Virus record (IMG/VR): IMGVR_UViG_3300037481_000061
Coordinates: 1 to 22,365 of that record
Source of the DNA: a virus
Length of the DNA stretch: 22,365 nt
Strand: one strand, 5' to 3'
The position numbers were made by a program, and so were the translations under genes. A model generated the notes under the pieces. The model was not told where the DNA came from. It worked only from the letters and a program-made list of their open reading frames with translations, and ran no database searches. Below, in pieces: positions 1 to 7,582 of this stretch. Each line of letters begins with the position of its first letter. Positions within the stretch are counted from its first letter, which is position 1.

Positions 1-625
1 GATCCTTGTCGATCTCCAGCAGCCTGTCAACTTGCTCGGTCGTGGCGCTGTTGAAGAACATGCTCGTGCCGATCTGCGACCGCTCGTAGGTCAGCCGTCC
101 GCGCGAGAACCCCTTGACCATGTCCTCCAGCGTTGATAGCTGGTCGATCTGGTCGTGTGCCAACTTCGCGAACTCTGGGTCGGTCATCTTCCACGCGAGC
201 ACCGGGTTCGCGTCGGCGAGCTGCCGGTCCTGAAACGCCTTCAGCTGGAACATCTTGCGGATGCTTTCGACATCCGAGTTCTCGTCGAGCGTGACGCCAA
301 GAACCTGCGACAGCGTGCGTAGCTCGGCAACGAACTCAGGCTTGCTCTTGAGAGCGTCCTTGTAGTTCGCGACCATCAGCATGTCGCTCGTCTGCCGCAT
401 CTCGATCGCATACTGCGAGTATTCAGGCTCCGGTTCCTGTTCCTGCTCGACAGCTACCGGAGGCGCAGGAGGAAGCGAGGCTGGAGCCTGGACCGGCTGC
501 GGTTCCGGTTCCTGCTCGACGGCTACCGGAGGCGCAGGAGGAAGCGAGGCTGGAGCCTGGACCGGCTGCGGTTCCTGAACAGGAGAGAAGCCCTCTGGGC
601 GCTCGTTGGTCTCTGGGATGATCAC
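1..625 (-). CDS. Internal virion / ejection protein, gp16-like position (partial, N-terminal 208 residues)
   Basis: The gene starts with GTG at 625-623, which overlaps the TGA of the upstream gene as GTGA, with a GGAG Shine-Dalgarno-like element about 8 nt ahead. It runs off the left edge, so only about 208 residues are visible. Residues ~1-65 are a Pro/Ala/Glu/Gln-rich low-complexity segment containing a 23-residue tandem duplication. From ~66 onward the sequence is helical and charged (EYSQYAIEMRQ, ENSDVESIRKMFQLK, SRGRLTYERSQIGTS). No lysozyme or transglycosylase motif is visible in this part. Its position, last after the gp14- and gp15-like genes, is that of the large T7 gp16-type protein ejected with the DNA; that role is inferred from gene order only. 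It could also be a different long helical virion protein. Confidence 0.6.
   Translation of the reverse strand, partial: MIIPETNERPEGFSPVQEPQPVQAPASLPPAPPVAVEQEPEPQPVQAPASLPPAPPVAVEQEQEPEPEYSQYAIEMRQTSDMLMVANYKDALKSKPEFVAELRTLSQVLGVTLDENSDVESIRKMFQLKAFQDRQLADANPVLAWKMTDPEFAKLAHDQIDQLSTLEDMVKGFSRGRLTYERSQIGTSMFFNSATTEQVDRLLEIDKD
431..575. repeat. Tandem duplication, 69-bp period, about two copies, in frame
   Basis: A 69-bp unit is repeated head to tail (compare 470-500 with 539-569, and 432-460 with 501-529). The two copies differ at only a few positions. The period is a multiple of three and encodes 23 residues centred on PVQAPASLPPAPPVAVEQE in the N-terminal linker of the gp16-like protein. 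Near identity at the DNA level suggests a recent duplication. Confidence 0.9.
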
Positions 626-3360
626 TTAGCCTTCTCCGCTTTGACTCGCTCGATCAGGTCTTGCATCTGCTTCTCGTTCGACTTGAGCTTCTCGAACTTG
701 TTCTGGAGTCGAGTCGCCTCGCGAATCGAATCTGGCGTCAGCGGGCGGGACAGGATCTCGCCAGCAGTCCTAGACAGGTTCGACATCTCCTTGCGGCGGG
801 GCTCGCTTGCCTCAAGCAGTGCGGCAGTGTCCGCCTCGCTCATCGCCTCTTCAGGTCCATACACATCAGTGTCGAGGCTCATCTCGGTCTCTTCGAGAGG
901 GCCATAGACAGTCCGAGCCGATTGGATCTTCACATCGAGAAGCTCCAGGTCTAGACGCTGCCGAACAAGGGCAGTGACAGCAGGGTGGCGGTTGCCGAAC
1001 TGCTTGGTCAGGACATCCGCCTCCTCGTTGAGCCTCCTGATCGTCTCCTTGCGCTCGCCGGTTGATGCGATGAGTCTGTCCAGGTGGGCGCGCTCGATTG
1101 TTGCGTCGGTCATCTCCTTCCACCTCTTGTCAAGCTCGGCGTCAGCAGCAGCGCGGACTGGGTGCTCAACCAAGAAGTGCTGGATCTGGACTGTCGGCAC
1201 CTTGTACTTGCGGTAGATCTCGCGGCGCAATTCGCCGAATGCGTCGTTGCGCTTCTTGGCTTCCTTGGCAAGGAGCGAGACCTCCCCGAAGTTGTACGCT
1301 GCTGTCGGGAACGGTGTCGGGCGATCGAATGGAACGGCAGGATTCGGCCCATAGCGGAGGCTAGCGACTGCTTGCGATGCGCTGCTGTCCTTCTTTGCAC
1401 CTGGGGCTCGGTCGTGGATCCACCGGCTGATGATGTTGTTCTGAGTCGGTCGCAATTCCTTGGGGATGTCGTATTCGTTGACCTTTTTACCCTTGGCGCG
1501 CTCGTCCTTGAGCCACTTCTGACCGTCGCTGATGGCTTGCCTAGTGTATTCGGCCTCCTGGTCCTTGTCCAAATCGCTAAGGCTGACTGGGCCAGTAGGA
1601 GTTTCGATGTAGAGAAGTGCTCTCTCTTCCTTGGTCACTGCGTTGATGTTGACATCGGAATTGGACGAGAACGTGTTGCGCTTCTTCGCGACATCAAGCT
1701 CCATGTCCGCGATCATGTCATCGAGGTCATCGTCGGTTGCTTTCTTGCCGCTGTTGCCAGCCTCGAACGCTTCGACCTTGGCTTGCAGCTTGGTCCTGAA
1801 CTCCAAGAACATCTGGGCAGTGGCGAACTCCTCCATCTTCGCCTTGTCGTTGTAGTCGAACTTGTCTTCGAGCCTGTGCTTGTAGACGTTGGCGAACCCG
1901 ATGCGGAGCTTCTCGTCGCGGCTGATGAGTTCCAGCCCCGCCTTGGTCCCAGCCCCGCCGCCGCTCGTCGCACTCTCGTGGCGAGTGAGCAAGTCCTTCA
2001 AGTTCGACTCGTCGAGCAGCGAGTAGAACTCGTTGACGATCTCCTGCCTGGAGTATGCGCTCAACTCCTCGGCAGTCATGCTCTGCGCGCGGACCACTGC
2101 CTGCGGGTTGTTGGCGTCACGCTTCCCTGAGAACGAGATGATCTCTGGCAAGCCGCCGTTCGCGACAGCCTTCTCATACTCCTCTGGTAGAGCCCTCTTG
2201 AAATCGTCGATGCTCGCCATCGCGTTGGCGTTGAAGAACCGCTGCGCTGCGGTCACTCCTTCAGCCTTCATGGCGCTGTTGAGTTCCTTGCTCGCCTTCT
2301 CCGACTTGCCGATCTCTTCCATCACGGCGCGGTATGCGTCGGCATCGATCTGACCAGAAGCGAACGCAGCCCTGGTGGCACCGACGCGGGCAGACATGGA
2401 GACACCGGCAACGTCCCACTCGACCACTTGCTTCAGCGCGACATCGGCAACGCGGCGCTCGCGGATCTTGCCCTGCATCTTCGCTGCCGCCTCTGGGTCG
2501 AACTCGCCGTGAGCCAGCGACCCGGCGAGGTGCTCCTCGGCATCGTCGAACTTGCCCTGCGCAGAGAGCGCCTCGACCACGCCCTCGTTGATGCGGCTGC
2601 GAACGCCTGAGACGATGGCTTTGAAGACATCGCTGTCAGGGGGAATGCCCTGCCTGTAGGCTTCCTCTTCGGCGTCAGCTACCGCTGCGTTCGCGAACTG
2701 CTCGCCGCTGACTGGCGGGGCGGGCGGGCCGATCTTGCCGGGGACCTGTTGGGCTGGCTCATTGCTTCCAGCAGGCGCGGGCGCAGGCGCGGGCGGGCCG
2801 ATCTGGTTGGGGTCCTGCGAAGCGGTCGCGTCGTAGGACGCCACCCAAGACTTGATTGCATCTGCCTCAGAAAGCCCCTGGTGGGTCCTGTTCGCCTCCG
2901 ACTGGAACGCATCGCTCTGGACGCGGGCGTGCTCGTCGATGTCGATCTGGACAGAAGCCAGGAGCCCCCCAGCCGCAGCCTCGAACGCATCGCGAGCGGC
3001 ATCGTCTGTCATGCCCTTGTAGATGCGGTCGTATTCGCCAGTGACACGCTTCATCGCCGCTTCCTTGCCCTTCAGGGCATCGGCGTTCTTGAGCCCCTTG
3101 AAGGCTCCGAACTCGGCGGCAGCGGCAACGCGCAGGCTGTTGTAGGAGGTCTTGGCGAACGCAGTGGAGAGCTTGTCCTTCTCGTGCTGCTCCCGCTTCG
3201 CGATCTGCGCGCCGAGACCCATGATGTCCTGCCCCTGCTGCTGCAACGCGGCACCTGGGTCGCCTGGGACCGGGACAGTGCGAGGTGCGCCGAACTGCTG
3301 CGGCGAACCGGTGGCGAGGTTGACAGTCGGGACGCCGCCGAAGGTTGGGACTCTTGGCAT
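622..3360 (-). CDS. Internal virion protein, gp15-like position (912 aa)
   Basis: A 912-residue protein dominated by charged, Ala-rich predicted helix (for example AQIAKREQHEKDKLSTAFAK near residue 50 and long Lys/Glu stretches at the C-terminus), consistent with a coiled-coil ejection protein. Residues ~187-220 form a Pro/Ala linker in which the string IGPPAP occurs twice. No signal peptide or membrane segment is evident. The ATG follows the TGA of the gp14-like gene by one base, with GGGAG upstream; its own TGA overlaps the GTG of the next gene. Order (tube A, tube B, gp14-like, this gene, gp16-like) matches the T7 arrangement, where gp15 forms part of the periplasmic DNA-ejection conduit. 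The assignment rests on order, length and composition, because no diagnostic motif was recognised. Confidence 0.65.
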   Translation of the reverse strand: MPRVPTFGGVPTVNLATGSPQQFGAPRTVPVPGDPGAALQQQGQDIMGLGAQIAKREQHEKDKLSTAFAKTSYNSLRVAAAAEFGAFKGLKNADALKGKEAAMKRVTGEYDRIYKGMTDDAARDAFEAAAGGLLASVQIDIDEHARVQSDAFQSEANRTHQGLSEADAIKSWVASYDATASQDPNQIGPPAPAPAPAGSNEPAQQVPGKIGPPAPPVSGEQFANAAVADAEEEAYRQGIPPDSDVFKAIVSGVRSRINEGVVEALSAQGKFDDAEEHLAGSLAHGEFDPEAAAKMQGKIRERRVADVALKQVVEWDVAGVSMSARVGATRAAFASGQIDADAYRAVMEEIGKSEKASKELNSAMKAEGVTAAQRFFNANAMASIDDFKRALPEEYEKAVANGGLPEIISFSGKRDANNPQAVVRAQSMTAEELSAYSRQEIVNEFYSLLDESNLKDLLTRHESATSGGGAGTKAGLELISRDEKLRIGFANVYKHRLEDKFDYNDKAKMEEFATAQMFLEFRTKLQAKVEAFEAGNSGKKATDDDLDDMIADMELDVAKKRNTFSSNSDVNINAVTKEERALLYIETPTGPVSLSDLDKDQEAEYTRQAISDGQKWLKDERAKGKKVNEYDIPKELRPTQNNIISRWIHDRAPGAKKDSSASQAVASLRYGPNPAVPFDRPTPFPTAAYNFGEVSLLAKEAKKRNDAFGELRREIYRKYKVPTVQIQHFLVEHPVRAAADAELDKRWKEMTDATIERAHLDRLIASTGERKETIRRLNEEADVLTKQFGNRHPAVTALVRQRLDLELLDVKIQSARTVYGPLEETEMSLDTDVYGPEEAMSEADTAALLEASEPRRKEMSNLSRTAGEILSRPLTPDSIREATRLQNKFEKLKSNEKQMQDLIERVKAEKAK

Positions 3361-3361
3361 A

Positions 3362-3889
3362 TCAGAAGGCTCCCGATCCTGCTGCCGAGTTCGCGCTGCT
3401 CAGAAGCGACTGCTGAACAGCAGCGATTGGGTCGATGGTCTTGGCATACCGGCGCAGCACGCTGGCGTTCTGCCGAGCGAAGTTCGCCTCGTTCTTCGCG
3501 GCGACACGGGCAAGGCGGGCTTGGCCTGCTGCGCGCACACGGTTCACGTTGAGCGTCATCATGTCGAGGTCGCGGACGTAGTCCTGGCTGGCTAGCGTTT
3601 CCGCAGCACTGGCACCTCGGATGCCGCGAGCAGATTGGCTCGCCTCCGTAGCACCCCTGGCCTGCGCGTATCGCATCCCGGTCTGCCCGATCTCGCGAGC
3701 GCCAGACTGGTAGATCGAAGTTGCCTGCTGCTCCAGCAGACGGGCGTTCATGTCCGACATCGACGCCTGGAACTCGTAGTCCGCAGCCGCCGACTTGGCT
3801 TGGTACTGCTGCGTCTTGGCGCTGTAGAACGCGCCGATCGCGCTTTGCGTCGCCCCGACAGCCATCAAGGCAATTGCTGCTGGTCCCAT
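3362..3889 (-). CDS. Internal virion protein, gp14-like (175 aa)
   Basis: I chose the ATG at 3889 because it lies just downstream of GGAGG, rather than an in-frame ATG 12 nt earlier. The N-terminus (GPAAIALMAVGATQSAIGAF) is hydrophobic and glycine-rich, long enough to insert in a membrane. The rest is an Ala/Gln/Arg-rich amphipathic helix (AKTQQYQAKSAAADYEFQAS; later a QARGATEASQSARGIRGASA stretch). This is the usual appearance of T7 gp14-type proteins, which are ejected and form a pore in the outer membrane; that function is family knowledge, not visible here. It lies directly after tail tube B and before the gp15-like gene. The Shine-Dalgarno lies inside the last codons of the upstream gene, implying coupled translation. 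Confidence 0.7.
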   Translation of the reverse strand: MGPAAIALMAVGATQSAIGAFYSAKTQQYQAKSAAADYEFQASMSDMNARLLEQQATSIYQSGAREIGQTGMRYAQARGATEASQSARGIRGASAAETLASQDYVRDLDMMTLNVNRVRAAGQARLARVAAKNEANFARQNASVLRRYAKTIDPIAAVQQSLLSSANSAAGSGAF

Positions 3890-3890
3890 G

Positions 3891-6590
3891 TTACCCTCCA
3901 ATCTCCACTTCAGTTGTTACCCCGGTCACCATCAGTGGCAGTGGCTTGTCCTGCTTCACCATGATGCTCCCGTCTGTGTGCCAGTAAGGCTTCGTCATAA
4001 CGGAGGTTTCCTCAGACGCAAGGGCGGATGTTGTCGCATATGGCAGACCTAGCACCAGCTTGTCACTGGTAGGCCCGACCTTCCACCCTGCGCTGCGCAC
4101 GACGCGGAGCCATACGTTGTTGACGTTCTTTGGCCTGCCTTGGCCGTAACCTGAAGCGTCTCGCCTGGGAGTGTCGATAGCCATCGGCAACGTGACGAGG
4201 TATGCCTCGTAGGGAATACCGCACGAGATGACCTTGCCGATCGTGACAGCCTCGTCCAGCGTGACCACGCCTGAGCCGTTGGCAGCGCGGTTGACTTGCA
4301 CCTCGCCATCCACGAGCAGCGACACGGTTGTGCTCGGAAGGTGCGCTACGGTGACGGTCGTTACAGTGCCGCCAGTGGTCGCCTGATCCCCGCAATCGAC
4401 GAAGTAGGCATCCTCATCGTTGTCGAAGTTGAACGTCCCCAGACGCTCCACGAACTTCTTGGTCGAGCCGTTGATGGTGCGCTGGGCGATGACGTAGACG
4501 CGGTCCTCGTCACCTTCAGGGATCACGCACACCGACTTGACGCCGTCCCCGAACGTGTGCTGGTGCCAGCCGCCGATGTTCTGCTCTGGCACGTAGGTCA
4601 GGCCAAGCAACACGCCGTCGCTGCGGACAGCCCACAGGATCGGCACAGGAGCCTTCTGGTAGGCAATCTGCTTGATGGTGTAGCCGTCGAACAGGTCGTT
4701 CGCGAAGATGCTCAGGTCGCCAGTGACGTAGCCCTGCGACTGCCAGTTGAACCCAAGCTCTCGCATGTGCCCGCCACGGTTGGCGCAGAACAGCAGCGAG
4801 TTGTTCACGACGATCGGCTGCACGTTACTCGCACCGACGAAGCTCTGCGGGCGGACGCTGACGCTCGACGGCGTGATCGCGTCCGAGTTGACGGCAGACA
4901 CGCGCCACTCCGACTCGTTGGTCAGCAGCAACAGTTCACCTAGCGGGACGATGTGGCGGATAGTGGCGTTTTCGCGGGCGACAACGTCGAACTTGATGCG
5001 GTCAGTGTCCTGACTCGGCAGCGAGTATGACAGGTCAGACTCAGTGTTTGACCGTGTCATCCAAATGGTCTGGGCGTCGTTATTAGTGCCAGCAAAGCAT
5101 CGACGCTGCTCGAAGTAGGAGACGGCACCTGGGTAGTCATCCACCGCAGCGAATTCGCCAGCATCTCGGATCGGAGGCGTCCGCCCCATGTCTGGAGCGA
5201 TGTTGTCATCGACGAAGCTCGTGGTCTCGGTCTGGCCGATGTAGCCGAACAGTCCGCTCTGCTTCTTGTAGACGTAGTAGCGTTCTGCGCCAGTGACAGC
5301 AGCCCACGATACGGTGTTGTATGCGCCAGTCGAGGTCAAGATGTTGAGTACTGACGCCTCGCTGCTCGGATCAGATTCTTGCAAGTCGCTGGTGGCAGCC
5401 GTGACCTTGTAGTAGTTGGTCGTGTCGGCACTCTGTTCAGCAAACAACATCTTCCCGCTGTTAGCGGTATAGGCATTGGTGTATGCCAAGTCAACAATGC
5501 CGGTGCTGACAGGGGCAAGGCGAACGCTTGTTACGGTTCGGTTGTAGACGATGTAGAAGCCGTTTGGCAGATCGGTCGTGCCAAGGACTCCGTAGACGTA
5601 TACCTGATCGCCATTGGAAAACGGCATTTCAGCTCCAGCAGCTGCGAATCCGTTCAAGGTCAACGTCCCGGTGCCGAGGGCGATAGCACTGATCACGTAT
5701 TGCTCTGCGAATGTCGCAGTAGCCGTGACGCTACCAGGAGCAGCTAGTAACGCTTCAAACGTCACTGCAACTAGCGTCCAGCCATTCACACCAGTGCGCC
5801 GTAGTTCTCTGGTTTGGTAACCTACATGCGTGATCGTCATCACGTCGTAACTCTGGACGTAGTGGAGGTCGTAGAGGTCGGCTTGAGCATATGGAGACGG
5901 GATCTCAAAGACCGTCCCAGTCATTGCATACCACGGTGGGTTCGACCCTAGTGCGGTGCTGTCGTTTTGAGCAGTGCAGTAGTGGTAGGTTCCAGCATTC
6001 GAGACCACATCGCCGAGGCTGTATCGACGCTTGCCAGTCATCGTGCCTGAGCCGTCAGTGGTGAAATTGATAGGAGTGCCACCTACGGTAGTGGCAATTT
6101 GAAACGTCCCCGCGGCTGGATTTACAACGTAGTAGACTGTGTCGAATACAAGGCCGGTTGGGACAACAGCACCGCCTCCATTGCTGAACAAGAATGGCTC
6201 ACCAGCCGCCAACCCGTGCGCTGCCCAGTTAACTACATCAGTGCCGCTGGTAAACGTGACAGTAGCTGCCGACCTGTAGTCCGTGTACACCGACACCGAA
6301 AGAGGAGCGCCGTCTGTGTGAAACCTGATGTATGTGTTGCCGAACTCCAGCACGAGCGACTGGTCGTTGCCGTACTTGAACGGGAGCAGCACTGCCGTCT
6401 GCGCGCTGTTCTTCTGCTCGGCGGCGAACTGCGACCCAGGGCGGCGACGGGCCGGCCCCTGCGGCAGCGTCACCATGTTGACGACAGTCTTGAGCCCAGT
6501 CTGGTTCTGCGGCAGCTCCAGCCGCGAATACATCTCTGGGCTGATCTGCCCACCGGCAAACGAGCGGTAATACGTGCGCGTCTGCACCAT
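3891..6590 (-). CDS. Tail tubular protein B, gp12-like, multi-module (899 aa)
   Basis: The ATG at 6590 (MVQTRTYYRSFAGGQISPEM) is 2 nt after the TGA of tail tube A; the open frame extends further upstream but would overlap tube A and reads as non-protein-like. The opening, with the 'FAGGQISPEMYSR' and 'NMVTLPQGPARRRPGSQF' stretches, is typical of podoviral tube B proteins. Residues ~110-187 hold a beta module with HGL...F...PTGL...YYV signature. Residues ~290-375 resemble the FCCH-type beta module common in phage proteins (DQVYVYGVLGTTDLPNGFYIV). Residues ~388-468 look like a fibronectin type III domain (TVSWAAVTGAERYYVYKK). From ~490 the conserved tube B core resumes (SYFEQRRCFAGTNNDAQTIW, SEWRV, NRGGHMREL). 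It forms the nozzle end of the short tail. At 899 residues it is longer than T7 gp12 (about 790), explained by the inserted modules. Confidence 0.9.
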   Translation of the reverse strand: MVQTRTYYRSFAGGQISPEMYSRLELPQNQTGLKTVVNMVTLPQGPARRRPGSQFAAEQKNSAQTAVLLPFKYGNDQSLVLEFGNTYIRFHTDGAPLSVSVYTDYRSAATVTFTSGTDVVNWAAHGLAAGEPFLFSNGGGAVVPTGLVFDTVYYVVNPAAGTFQIATTVGGTPINFTTDGSGTMTGKRRYSLGDVVSNAGTYHYCTAQNDSTALGSNPPWYAMTGTVFEIPSPYAQADLYDLHYVQSYDVMTITHVGYQTRELRRTGVNGWTLVAVTFEALLAAPGSVTATATFAEQYVISAIALGTGTLTLNGFAAAGAEMPFSNGDQVYVYGVLGTTDLPNGFYIVYNRTVTSVRLAPVSTGIVDLAYTNAYTANSGKMLFAEQSADTTNYYKVTAATSDLQESDPSSEASVLNILTSTGAYNTVSWAAVTGAERYYVYKKQSGLFGYIGQTETTSFVDDNIAPDMGRTPPIRDAGEFAAVDDYPGAVSYFEQRRCFAGTNNDAQTIWMTRSNTESDLSYSLPSQDTDRIKFDVVARENATIRHIVPLGELLLLTNESEWRVSAVNSDAITPSSVSVRPQSFVGASNVQPIVVNNSLLFCANRGGHMRELGFNWQSQGYVTGDLSIFANDLFDGYTIKQIAYQKAPVPILWAVRSDGVLLGLTYVPEQNIGGWHQHTFGDGVKSVCVIPEGDEDRVYVIAQRTINGSTKKFVERLGTFNFDNDEDAYFVDCGDQATTGGTVTTVTVAHLPSTTVSLLVDGEVQVNRAANGSGVVTLDEAVTIGKVISCGIPYEAYLVTLPMAIDTPRRDASGYGQGRPKNVNNVWLRVVRSAGWKVGPTSDKLVLGLPYATTSALASEETSVMTKPYWHTDGSIMVKQDKPLPLMVTGVTTEVEIGG

Positions 6591-6592
6591 GT

Positions 6593-7582
6593 TCAGCGGT
6601 CCCGCAGGTAGGTGGGAGTCGGATCTTGGATGATGCGCCTGTCGAGCGAGTCGGAGGTCGTGCTCTTGCCCATGTAGTACGCCATCGTCTGCAAGCACCG
6701 CTTGGACTCGTCGGAGCCCTGCTTGCCCTTGATGATTGGCCCGGCCAGGAGCGAGGCGAGGTGCCACGCGAGCGCCAGCACGAACGTGCTCGGGAACATG
6801 CGCGTGAACTGAACGTGCATCGTGTAGCGCAGCACGGCTTCGTCCTGGTCAGTAAACAGGCGCAGCACACCGTCCGTGTCCTGCTCGATCGAATACTCCT
6901 GCGCGTCCTTGTGGTCATCGCTAGCGCCAGTCGGCAGCACGGCGAGCACCTTGAGGAAGTCGTGCGGGATCATGTAGCAGTAGTCCCACGCGTCCCGGTC
7001 ACACTCGTGCGCAGTCAGCGCGACCGTGTTCGTCGCGAACGACCACGAGTGCATCTCCAGCACAGTGCTCAACGCAATCGGGTAGAACTGCGCGCAGAGC
7101 ATCGCTTCAGTAGAAGGGTCTGGCGGGTTCACGCTCTGCACAACCGCTGCGTTGCCAAGGAACGACAGTGCCATGTTGCAGATCTCGACTTGCGTCGGTG
7201 GCATACAGCCGCAGATGTCCTCGACGAACGTGATGTTGCCTTGGATGATCGTGCGCTCGACGAGAACGTCGATGCTGATGATCTCGTAGTAGTAGCTGCC
7301 TACCTCGACATCAGCCTGTAGGCTGCTGAGAGCGAACTCGACTACGCCACCAGTCGCGTCGGTGACCGTGCCGACAACGATCTCTGGGTCCTCGACCGTG
7401 ACTGCCTCGTGGTCGTGACCACCAGCACCACCTGGGGTCGCCCAGATATACATCTCGAAGTTGAGCCCGGTGATATCGACGATCGTCCAGTCCGATCCAC
7501 GGATCGTGAACGTGAACGGCTCGATGTCGCCTTGCTGGATGTAGATGTCTACCGGGGTCGGGCAGAGGTTGAGGTTGCTCAT
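6593..7582 (-). CDS. Tail tubular protein A, gp11-like, with extra N-terminal beta domain (329 aa)
   Basis: The ATG at 7582 overlaps the stop of the oxidase-like gene as ATGA, so I prefer it to an upstream in-frame start. Residues ~130-329 are the gp11-type adaptor: EICNMALSFLGNAAV, then STEAMLCAQFYPIALSTVLE and a helical C-terminus (ALAWHLASLLAGPIIKGKQG). Residues ~1-125 are a separate beta domain beginning PVDIYIQQGDIEPFTFTIRG, resembling N-terminal domains of BppU-type phage upper-baseplate proteins; the joint is the Cys-rich DICGCMPPTQVE. T7 gp11 is about 196 residues, so the extra domain accounts for the added length. The protein sits between portal and tube B in the virion. The added domain may hold a tail fibre or a decoration protein; that is inference. 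Confidence 0.85.
   Translation of the reverse strand: MSNLNLCPTPVDIYIQQGDIEPFTFTIRGSDWTIVDITGLNFEMYIWATPGGAGGHDHEAVTVEDPEIVVGTVTDATGGVVEFALSSLQADVEVGSYYYEIISIDVLVERTIIQGNITFVEDICGCMPPTQVEICNMALSFLGNAAVVQSVNPPDPSTEAMLCAQFYPIALSTVLEMHSWSFATNTVALTAHECDRDAWDYCYMIPHDFLKVLAVLPTGASDDHKDAQEYSIEQDTDGVLRLFTDQDEAVLRYTMHVQFTRMFPSTFVLALAWHLASLLAGPIIKGKQGSDESKRCLQTMAYYMGKSTTSDSLDRRIIQDPTPTYLRDR

Noticed and set aside
431-575. CRISPR-like repeat array
   Set aside because: Only two adjacent copies, without spacers, in frame inside a coding region.
6591-6767. An earlier start for tail tube B
   Set aside because: It would overlap tail tube A by about 170 nt and adds a His/Arg/Pro-rich tail; the ATG 2 nt after the stop gives a typical tube B start.
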